IMG/VR virus record: IMGVR_UViG_3300050821_006885
Location: 1 to 37,365 of that record
Length of the DNA: 37,365 nt
Origin: a virus
Direction: 5' to 3' (one strand)
Shown: positions 22,966 through 29,556 of the stretch, piece after piece
How positions within the stretch are numbered: the stretch's first letter is position 1
Layout: each line of letters opens with the position of its first letter
Made by a program: the position numbers and the translations under genes
The notes under the pieces: generated by a model
Told to the model about the DNA's origin: nothing
Seen by the model: only the letters and a program-made list of their open reading frames with translations
The model's database searches: none

Positions 22966-23952
22966 ATGAACGGTATTTACCGGCGCGGTCGAGTTTTCTG
23001 GTTTGTTTACCGGAAAAATGGAGTTCGCAAATTTGTCAGCCTCAAAACAATCAACGAATTCGAAGCCGTCACATTGGCTTTAGGTATTCTTGATTCGGTG
23101 CGGCGCATCGAATCTTTTCCAGCCCAATCTGACCTCACCAATTTTTTGGAATATCGCCACCCGCGAATCTCAGCAAATTTTCATCGGGACACGAGTCTAG
23201 TTCTCTTGGCTTGGTTAAAGGAAAGCCGGATAAACACCGTTTCGGAGATTACAACGGCCAAATTGCAAATCTGGTTTGATCACAAGTGCCAACTGGTAAA
23301 AGTATCGACGGCCGCTAAATATCTGACTTGGGTCCGCGTTTTTCTAAACTGGTGTATTGATCAACATCTCCGCAACGACAACCCGGCCACCGAGGTCAAG
23401 ATGCCGCGCTTTCATAAGCCATTCCGGAAAGTCTTTGTTTCTAAAAAGACAGTCAAAATGCTCTTGGACGAATGCCAAGATCCGGAACTCAAATATTGTT
23501 TGTTCGCCGGCTTCCATGCGGGCTTGCGCTTCAATGAAGTTGTCATGAGCCGGCCGGAATGGTTTGATTTAACCGAAGGCCTGTTGCACGTCACCAGATC
23601 GCAAGAATGGTTCACCAAAGATGATGAAGATCGCACAATCCCTCTGACGGATGATTTTGCCGCTTTCCTTCGAGTCTATGGTTTACGGGTACCCTACATG
23701 ATTGGTTGCCATAAAAAGAAAGGCAAAAGGTATCGATATACCTTCCGAAAACGGTTTGAGCACTACGTGCACAGCAAAGGGGTTCTGATCACCTTTCACG
23801 ATTGCCGGCGAACCTTTGCGAGCCTTCATGCAAGCGCCGGCACCTCAATTTATAAGATATCAAAATGGCTTGGTGATGGCGTTCAAGTCGTCGAAAAACA
23901 CTATGGGCATTTGACTCCGAAAGATGAACAGATAAACGCCGCTTTTGGTTAA
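22966..23952 (+). CDS. int: Tyrosine recombinase integrase
   Basis: A 328-residue protein (ATG at 22966; a GTG lies one codon earlier). Numbering from that GTG, the N-terminal part has an arm-binding-like start (MNGIYRRGRVFWFVYRKNG), a core-binding SAM-like helical domain spans about residues 70-150, and the catalytic domain spans about 158-329. Catalytic residues are Arg189 in GFHAGLRFNE, Lys219 in the beta turn WFTKDDEDR, His279 and Arg282 in FHDCRRTF, and Tyr314 in EKHYGHL. This is the standard set of a site-specific integrase and shows a temperate phage. Its stop overlaps the endolysin start (TAATG). Confidence 0.95.
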   Translation: MNGIYRRGRVFWFVYRKNGVRKFVSLKTINEFEAVTLALGILDSVRRIESFPAQSDLTNFLEYRHPRISANFHRDTSLVLLAWLKESRINTVSEITTAKLQIWFDHKCQLVKVSTAAKYLTWVRVFLNWCIDQHLRNDNPATEVKMPRFHKPFRKVFVSKKTVKMLLDECQDPELKYCLFAGFHAGLRFNEVVMSRPEWFDLTEGLLHVTRSQEWFTKDDEDRTIPLTDDFAAFLRVYGLRVPYMIGCHKKKGKRYRYTFRKRFEHYVHSKGVLITFHDCRRTFASLHASAGTSIYKISKWLGDGVQVVEKHYGHLTPKDEQINAAFG

Positions 23953-24677
23953 TGACTAAATCAGAGATGAGCACTCCCTTTGATTCGCAAACGATTGGCT
24001 TTATTCGCCGGATTCTTTCGGTTGCCGAAACGGGCAAGGCGGAATGGGATCCGAGCGCGATCTACATCTACGCTGACGACAACCGTTTCAGCCCGGCCCG
24101 CAAACAAATCACCCTTTCAATCGGGTTCACGGAAGGCGGCGGGAATCTGAAAAAAGTGCTCGAGCGCTACATCCTCAAAGGCGGCGCGCTCGCCGGCGCG
24201 TTCGCCACCTATTTGCCGAGCTTGGGCTCAAAAAACCAGCCTTCCAAAGCCAACGATGCAAAGTTGATCGATTTACTCAAAAGCGCCGGCAAAGAGCCGG
24301 TGATGCGCCAAGCCCAAATTGAATGCTTTGAAGAGCTCTACATGGCGCCGGCGTTCGCTTGGGCGGGTGCTAACGGATTCGAGTTGCCGTTGTCTTTCCT
24401 GGTGATTGCCGATAGCTTTTTACATTCGGGCTCAATGTTGCCCAAGCTCTTGAACAGTTTCCGCGAACCGCGGCCAGTCGCCGGCGGCAAGGAAAAAATC
24501 TGGATTCAAGATTATTTAAGAGCGCGCCGCGATTGGCTAAAAGGCCATTCCAACCGGCTTTTAAACAACACGGTTTACCGCGCGAATTCATATTTAGAGC
24601 AGCTTGCCCGAGACAATTGGATGTTGGCCGATTCGCCTGTTGTTATGCACGGAACCAGTGTCGCCCGCCTGGTATGA
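23952..24677 (+). CDS. Endolysin candidate with GH46 chitosanase-like fold
   Basis: A 241-residue protein. Residues 15-80 match GH46 chitosanases: FIRRILSVAETGKAEW (candidate acid Glu26), a strand run ending TLSIGFTEGG, then LERYILKGGALAGAFATYLP. Later VMRQAQIECFEELYMAPAFA and ADSFLHSG match the family's second half. The second catalytic Asp of Streptomyces N174 enzyme (Asp40) has no sure counterpart; Asp42/Asp43 lie near. GH46 shares the lysozyme fold, so cell-wall cleavage is a reasonable role. No signal peptide. The gene starts at the integrase stop and overlaps the next gene (ATGA). Confidence 0.7.
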   Translation: MTKSEMSTPFDSQTIGFIRRILSVAETGKAEWDPSAIYIYADDNRFSPARKQITLSIGFTEGGGNLKKVLERYILKGGALAGAFATYLPSLGSKNQPSKANDAKLIDLLKSAGKEPVMRQAQIECFEELYMAPAFAWAGANGFELPLSFLVIADSFLHSGSMLPKLLNSFREPRPVAGGKEKIWIQDYLRARRDWLKGHSNRLLNNTVYRANSYLEQLARDNWMLADSPVVMHGTSVARLV

Positions 24678-24895
24678 GTAAACCAATATTCGGAATTAAA
24701 GGGACTAATCAAAGCGGCTATTGCATCGCCTTTGATGAGATCGAAAAAATCTGGTGCGTGCATGAAATGCCAAGCAAAGCATTGGTGCAACGCTATCGCT
24801 CATTGCCCAATGCTTTCGCTAGAGTTGGCGCGGAATGCGAAAGGCGGATCAATCAAGATCCACCAACCGAATCGCTAAAAGGATCATCCAAATAA
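24674..24895 (+). CDS. Small protein downstream of endolysin, unknown
   Basis: A 73-residue protein starting MSKPIFGIKGTNQSGYCIAF, whose ATG overlaps the endolysin stop (ATGA), so both are translated together. It looks like a small compact domain with Cys/Trp and a basic C-terminus, without a membrane segment, so not a holin. Last gene of the plus-strand block; the block then meets the minus-strand fibre operon head on. Confidence 0.55.
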   Translation: MSKPIFGIKGTNQSGYCIAFDEIEKIWCVHEMPSKALVQRYRSLPNAFARVGAECERRINQDPPTESLKGSSK

Positions 24896-24977
24896 CGAAG
24901 TGAATCAGCAACCCGGCAAAGACGATTTGTTTAATCGCGAAAATTGTGAAAGAGCCGGCGCGGTTCTTTAAATTCAA
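24849..24977 (-). CDS. Possible 42-residue membrane peptide at operon end
   Basis: A frame starting at TTG (24977), inside the 3' end of the sulfatase gene, with a clear hydrophobic helix IKQIVFAGLLIHFVIWMILL (residues about 15-34) and a charged end. It overlaps the 3' end of the convergent small gene. A non-ATG start and full overlap make it uncertain; a small holin or anchor is possible since the endolysin is next door. Confidence 0.35.
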   Translation of the reverse strand: MNLKNRAGSFTIFAIKQIVFAGLLIHFVIWMILLAIRLVDLD

Positions 24978-26895
24978 GCACCAGATTTGCTAACCCCGAC
25001 GTCGCATAATTCAGATCCGCCGGCCCGGCCAATGGCCCCAATTGCTTCGGCCAATCGGCGAGCGATTGGACAAATTCGGCAATTGAATTGCCCACCGGCA
25101 CAAAGAGCCAAAGTTGATCGCCGTAAAACTTCATGTATTGCCCGGCTTCCAAGTGCATCACCTCATAGGGATCACTCCGCAAATGGTTGATTGTCGGATT
25201 TGCGGGCACTTCGCGCAGTGCGTCGAAAATGTTCCCAACCATATGCGCGAAAGACACTTTCCAATCGTTCCAGCGCACGGCGTTCAGTTGGCCGCTTTGG
25301 CCGAAATACAGGAAATATTCCCGCGGCGCTCGGTCAACTTCGCCCAAGAAATAGGGCATAAAGTCGAACCCGTCTAAATGCACTTTCCAGGTTTTATCGC
25401 GTAGCCGGCGCGATTTGCGGCCCGCCTTGAGGTCGGCGACGACATTGGGATTGCCGGCGGCCGCCACCAATGTTGGAACGATATCCTCAAAAGAGAAAAT
25501 AGCGTTTTCCCAAGTGCCGGGCTCGATCACGTCAGGCCAACGCATCACGAACGGCACGCGGAAACCGCCCTCGAATGTCGTCCCTTTCTCGCCGTGAAAC
25601 GGTGTATTGCCGCCATCGGGCCAACTCGCGTGCTCGGCCCCGTTGTCGGTTGTCCAAATGACAATCGTGTCATCGGCAATTTTAAGTTTGTCCAATAACT
25701 CAAGCAACCGGCCGACAAACTTGTCATGCTCTAAGATCGCATCACCAAAGAGCCCGATCCCGGTGACTCCTTCACTCTCTTTTTTCAGCCGGGTCCAGAC
25801 ATGGCATCGGCTTGGGCAAACCCAACAAAAGAACGGCTCTTTGGCGCGCGCGGCCTCTTTAATGAAACTCTCGGCCCGCGGCGCAATCTCTTTATCGTCA
25901 TAATCGGGCATGCGAGCTCGGGTTAGCGGCCCGGTATCTTTAATTCGCTGATTGCCTTGCGGGCCGAATCGCGGATCCTCGCGAATGTCTGGCGGCGGCC
26001 GATCCGTCGCCTGGCAATCCAACACCCCGCGCGGGCCGTAAGATGCGAGAAAGGCGGGATCTTTGGGATAAAATTCGCCCTCGGGTTCCTCGCTCGTGTT
26101 CAAGTGATACAAGTTCCCATAGAATTCATCGAAACCGTGCACGGTCGGTAAATGCTTATTCCAATCGCCCAAATGATTCTTGCCGAATTGCCCGGTGCGA
26201 TAGCCTTCCTCTTTCAAAAGATCGGCGAGCGTTGGTGTCCAATCCGGAATTCCATGTTCACTCCCGGGCATCCCCACCGCAGTCAAACCAGTCCGAAACG
26301 GACATTGCCCTAGAATGAACGCCGAGCGGCCGGCGGTGCAACTATTCTGCCCGTAAGCGTCGGTGAAGATGGCGCCTTCGGCCGCGATCCGATCGATGTT
26401 AGCGGTGCGAAAGCCTTGAATCCCGTGCGTATAAGCGCTCACATTCGAAATGCCCACGTCATCGGACATAATGACCAGGATGTTAGGCTTGCTCTTGCGC
26501 CGCTGCCGACGGCGCCGGATAAGATGGCCGAGGCCAAGTTTGCGCTTTTGCTCATCGGTGATCGGTTCATCGGGTAGCGGTTGCGCCGGCGCCTCGGGCT
26601 CGCCTGGCAATGGTTGTGTCGGCACGCCGGCGCTCGGCGGTTCCATCGGATAAGTCGGGCTTTCGGGATCGGGCAAATTGATCGGCGGCAAAATTTCAAC
26701 GTCCTGATCGGTGTGCCCGTCGGGCAAACTAATCGGCGGCGCCACCTCCCCGCCTTGATCAATTAATTTACGCACTAGCACCCATTTGGCTTGGTAAATG
26801 TAGTAAAAGCCTTCACTGCGGACGGCATAAACATCGCCTATTTGAGCCTCTTCGGGCAATTGGTCAACTGTCTCAACGGTTCCTTTGATTTCCAT
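24931..26895 (-). CDS. Arylsulfatase with tail-fibre N-terminal module (virion sulfatase candidate)
   Basis: A 654-residue protein. Residues 1-45 (VDQLPEEAQIGDVYAV... YYIYQAKWVLV) form a short phage fibre module ('DLP..A.IGD.Y.V....Y.YDG..WV'). Residues 46-125 are a Pro-rich linker, then a basic patch (RRRRQRRK). Residues about 136-654 are a type I sulfatase: Asp145-Asp146 in VIMSDDVG, the Cys-x-Ala-x-Arg signature CTAGR (Cys186, to be oxidised to formylglycine), Lys239/His241 in GKNHLG, His365, Asp417-Asn418 in TTDNGAE and Lys437 in GEKGTTFEGG. All metal and substrate residues are present. No signal peptide, so it is made in the cytoplasm, as virion proteins are. It sits at the end of the tail-fibre operon. 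Confidence 0.93.
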   Translation of the reverse strand: MEIKGTVETVDQLPEEAQIGDVYAVRSEGFYYIYQAKWVLVRKLIDQGGEVAPPISLPDGHTDQDVEILPPINLPDPESPTYPMEPPSAGVPTQPLPGEPEAPAQPLPDEPITDEQKRKLGLGHLIRRRRQRRKSKPNILVIMSDDVGISNVSAYTHGIQGFRTANIDRIAAEGAIFTDAYGQNSCTAGRSAFILGQCPFRTGLTAVGMPGSEHGIPDWTPTLADLLKEEGYRTGQFGKNHLGDWNKHLPTVHGFDEFYGNLYHLNTSEEPEGEFYPKDPAFLASYGPRGVLDCQATDRPPPDIREDPRFGPQGNQRIKDTGPLTRARMPDYDDKEIAPRAESFIKEAARAKEPFFCWVCPSRCHVWTRLKKESEGVTGIGLFGDAILEHDKFVGRLLELLDKLKIADDTIVIWTTDNGAEHASWPDGGNTPFHGEKGTTFEGGFRVPFVMRWPDVIEPGTWENAIFSFEDIVPTLVAAAGNPNVVADLKAGRKSRRLRDKTWKVHLDGFDFMPYFLGEVDRAPREYFLYFGQSGQLNAVRWNDWKVSFAHMVGNIFDALREVPANPTINHLRSDPYEVMHLEAGQYMKFYGDQLWLFVPVGNSIAEFVQSLADWPKQLGPLAGPADLNYATSGLANLVLEFKEPRRLFHNFRD

Positions 26896-26898
26896 TTG

Positions 26899-27225
26899 CT
26901 AGGGGTTTTTCTGTGTTTGTTGCTCTTCCAATCGTTTGATTGAGTTGAGCATGATTACTTGATTCGCTAAAGCTATCTTGATTTGGGCATCTAATGTTTT
27001 TTGCGTTTCTAAAGCCGCTTGGTAGCCATCACTGATCGCGTGAATTTCATTAATTGCCCGGTTAAAATCCGCCCGGTTTTCTTCCTCGGCTTGGTGCCCT
27101 TGGATAAAGTTGCCGCCGCCGGCCAGCACCACTAAGGCCATCAATAGCTTTTGGCCGTTTTCGCCCGTAAGCAATACGCTTAGGATTCTTCCGAAGCCGT
27201 TACGCTTTCCTTGAGCCGCGTCCAT
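26899..27225 (-). CDS. Membrane-anchored coiled-coil protein, unknown
   Basis: A 108-residue protein with one hydrophobic segment (KLLMALVVLAGGGNF, about 27-41) and a long charged coiled coil after it. It overlaps the end of the upstream gene by 46 bases; a TTG 17 codons in would start nearer its stop. The shape recalls small phage lysis or i-spanin-like proteins, but it lacks a clear anchor at the very N-terminus and its partner is absent. Function unknown. Confidence 0.55.
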   Translation of the reverse strand: MDAAQGKRNGFGRILSVLLTGENGQKLLMALVVLAGGGNFIQGHQAEEENRADFNRAINEIHAISDGYQAALETQKTLDAQIKIALANQVIMLNSIKRLEEQQTQKNP

Positions 27226-27401
27226 AGGTTTTTATCTCTGGTTTGCCGAGCCCGCAGCTCGGCCATTTGTTTTTCGAGCTCACGCATTTGTTTTACAAGT
27301 AGACTCACGGCCGCGGCCAGGTTTTCGAGCCGGGCCGCGTCCAAGCCCGCCGCCGGTTCGGTTTGCACAAATCCAACAAAACCGCCCTTTGTCGTTTTCA
27401 T
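27180..27401 (-). CDS. Small coiled-coil protein, unknown
   Basis: A 73-residue protein, start MKTTKGGFVGFVQTEPAAGL, chosen by ATGA overlap with the gene before. The second half is a coiled coil: LENLAAAVSLLVKQMREL and on. It may trimerise. Part of the fibre operon, function unknown. Confidence 0.5.
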   Translation of the reverse strand: MKTTKGGFVGFVQTEPAAGLDAARLENLAAAVSLLVKQMRELEKQMAELRARQTRDKNLWTRLKESVTASEES

Positions 27402-27556
27402 AGTAACCAATCCGGTATCTCTTGGGTGCCCTCGTGCGTTTTGATTTCGGTTTCCTTCGCGGTCTTTTCCTCGGTCGTAATCCTCGAGCTCGCCGGCGCA
27501 TGGAAGCCGAAACCGGCCCCAGGCCCAAATTCTGTGAGTTTGCAAGAAAATGGCAT
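27398..27556 (-). CDS. Small protein, unknown
   Basis: A 52-residue protein starting MPFSCKLTEFGPGAGFGFHA, two bases after the stop of the fibre gene before it and overlapping the next gene by ATGA. This frame is preferred over two overlapping longer frames because its ends fit the operon exactly. No family recognised. Confidence 0.5.
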   Translation of the reverse strand: MPFSCKLTEFGPGAGFGFHAPASSRITTEEKTAKETEIKTHEGTQEIPDWLL

Positions 27557-27558
27557 TC

Positions 27559-28257
27559 TTAAAACGAAATGGTTAAATCGAAAATCTCATTCAGATATAT
27601 ATCGCGCGTTGGTTGTGGAACGAGCACCTCTAATTCGCCAGTGCTTCGCAACCTTAAAGCTACATTCCAAAATTGATTTGCCGCCGCGGGCGCCCCGACC
27701 GCAATTCGGTATTGGAGCGCTAACGCCGGTCGAACACCAACGGGCAACGTGCCGACTAAAACCCAAGTTCCTGGCGTAATCTCGCTTCCGGTAAGCCGTT
27801 GAAAGGTGCCGATCACCTCCAATTGATCGCCAAAATGTAATGTCCGATAAGCGGCGGCCATCGCAAACCAACCAACCCCCGGGAACGCTTGCCCTGGCCC
27901 CGCGGCCCGTTCCCAAGCACCATTGCGCCGGCCGTAAGCCTGACCATCAAGCGGTGCCTCACCGATCCCGGCCGCACCGATCCGTTGGTTAGTATCTAAA
28001 ACGTAGGTAAGCGGCCCCTCGGCCACGAGCGAAATTTCCATAGAACGCGGCGCGCTCTCGCTATCGGTAAAGGAAAAGCCGCGTTCAAGTTTGGTCGAAT
28101 CGTGCGCGCCAGGCGAAGCGTGCCCGCCCGAATAGTTAAACCAGAGGGTGCCGGGCCCGTAATTGACAATCGACCATTGAGCACCGCGCGTGTACCACTC
28201 AAGGTTTTCACTTTCTAAGGCGGCTAGTTGCCGGGTGTTCTGTCGGCTCGCCTGCAT
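27559..28257 (-). CDS. Tail fibre-like protein, short paralog
   Basis: A 232-residue protein whose N-terminal 100 residues (MQASRQNTRQLAALESENLE, later WSIVNYGPGTLWFNY and LDTNQRIGAAG) repeat those of the next gene upstream. Then LDGQAYGRRNGAWERA, a common phage tail-fibre repeat unit, and a C-terminal beta-rich head. The paralogy suggests a duplicated fibre domain that may bind the same baseplate site. It probably contributes to host recognition. Confidence 0.7.
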   Translation of the reverse strand: MQASRQNTRQLAALESENLEWYTRGAQWSIVNYGPGTLWFNYSGGHASPGAHDSTKLERGFSFTDSESAPRSMEISLVAEGPLTYVLDTNQRIGAAGIGEAPLDGQAYGRRNGAWERAAGPGQAFPGVGWFAMAAAYRTLHFGDQLEVIGTFQRLTGSEITPGTWVLVGTLPVGVRPALALQYRIAVGAPAAANQFWNVALRLRSTGELEVLVPQPTRDIYLNEIFDLTISF

Positions 28258-28262
28258 TGCTT

Positions 28263-29525
28263 TTAAGTCATGGTCAAACTGAAAATATTCGAAACATAAA
28301 TGGAAGCCGTTCCTTGCAGCTCGGGCACCGCGGCCAAATCGCGCGGTGCGTGGCCGAAAAAGCTAAGGTCGCCGTTAGTCCCCAATTGCAAAAAGCCGTA
28401 TTCGATTACTTGGTTTAAAGTTGCATCCGCGGGCGTGCCGGCGGCACAAGCACAAATTTGAATTTGTTGACCAATACCTGTTGGACGATACGCGGGCGGC
28501 AATTGGCAAAGGGTTGTCGGCGGCACACCAGGCGGCAAATAATCCGCAATCCCGGCCCGTTGTATTTGCCCGACAATTTGCACTTGCCCGCCACCGTTCA
28601 AATGCCGGTACCGCAATTGTGGCGTGCCCAACCATCCGGTACCGATGACGTTTATCGTTTGAATAGCACCAGGCGCCGCTAGAGCGTCAACGTAAGCTTT
28701 GCGGGCCGCGTGGTTGGTTTCGGTCGGATCGCCGCCATCCAATATAATATGCCGGGCATGAGCGTCGATCGTGGTCGCACCGGCGCCGGTTTGAAAAATA
28801 AACTCATCCGCAAACGCGTTTAAAACGAGTTTGCCAATCCGAAACCCGCCGTTTTGCACCTCGTTATTATTCATGAACACGATCGCGATCGCGCCCGGGA
28901 CGAGAGTTTGATTATAGTTTTTTGCAGCGTGCGCCAGGATGAGGTTTTGCAAATTCCATTGTGTCGGTGTTCCAACCGGCCGGACTATTTCGAGCCGACC
29001 GCCATCAATATTTAAATTGCCGTCGTCAATCACTAAATTACCGGTCACGGTGTCGCCGTCTTTATTTAAAACCGGGATCCAGGCGCCATCACCGCCGCGG
29101 CGGCCGTGCGTCGTCGGATTAAGCGGTGCCTCGGGCACGCCAGGCGAGACCGCATCCCAAGCCGCGTTGCGCCGGCCATAGAGCTCGCCATCCTCGGGCG
29201 CCTCTGGAATCCCGGCGCCTGGCGGCAAGGTGCCGGCACCGTAGCGTTGGTTCGTATTCAAGCAATAGGTCACGTTGCCGGCCTCGGCGTGCAAAGAAAG
29301 TTGCAAAGCCCGCGGCGCGCTTGCGCTATCAGTGAATGAATAGCCGGCCTCGAGCTTGGTTGCTTGCACTTCGCCGGGCGCCGCGTCAACGCCGGGCGTG
29401 TAGCTAAACCAGAGCGTCCCCGGCCCGTAATTGAGAATCGACCACTCAGCCCCTTGCGTAAACCATTCCATGATTTCGGAAGCGCCGGCGGCCAGTTGAC
29501 GGGTGTTTTGGCGGTTAGCTTGCAT
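28263..29525 (-). CDS. Tail fibre-like protein, long paralog
   Basis: A 420-residue protein sharing its N-terminal 100 residues with the next gene (MQANRQNTRQLAAGASEIME). The middle has fibre repeats GELYGRRNAAWDAV and HGRRGGDGAWIPV, then VTGNLVIDDGNLNIDGGRLE, a stretch of beta repeats, and the AARKAYVDAL motif often seen before phage fibre tips. The C-terminal part (about 290-420) is a beta-rich tip domain similar to that of the neighbour. A ribosome-binding AGGAAA precedes the ATG. It probably binds the host surface. Confidence 0.8.
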   Translation of the reverse strand: MQANRQNTRQLAAGASEIMEWFTQGAEWSILNYGPGTLWFSYTPGVDAAPGEVQATKLEAGYSFTDSASAPRALQLSLHAEAGNVTYCLNTNQRYGAGTLPPGAGIPEAPEDGELYGRRNAAWDAVSPGVPEAPLNPTTHGRRGGDGAWIPVLNKDGDTVTGNLVIDDGNLNIDGGRLEIVRPVGTPTQWNLQNLILAHAAKNYNQTLVPGAIAIVFMNNNEVQNGGFRIGKLVLNAFADEFIFQTGAGATTIDAHARHIILDGGDPTETNHAARKAYVDALAAPGAIQTINVIGTGWLGTPQLRYRHLNGGGQVQIVGQIQRAGIADYLPPGVPPTTLCQLPPAYRPTGIGQQIQICACAAGTPADATLNQVIEYGFLQLGTNGDLSFFGHAPRDLAAVPELQGTASIYVSNIFSLTMT

Positions 29526-29556
29526 GATTTTCCTTTAAGCCCGCGAAGTTGGTAGA

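Noticed and set aside
27280-27528. 82-codon Arg-rich minus-strand frame
   Set aside because: Arg-rich shadow of the two small genes at 27180-27556, whose ends fit the operon exactly.
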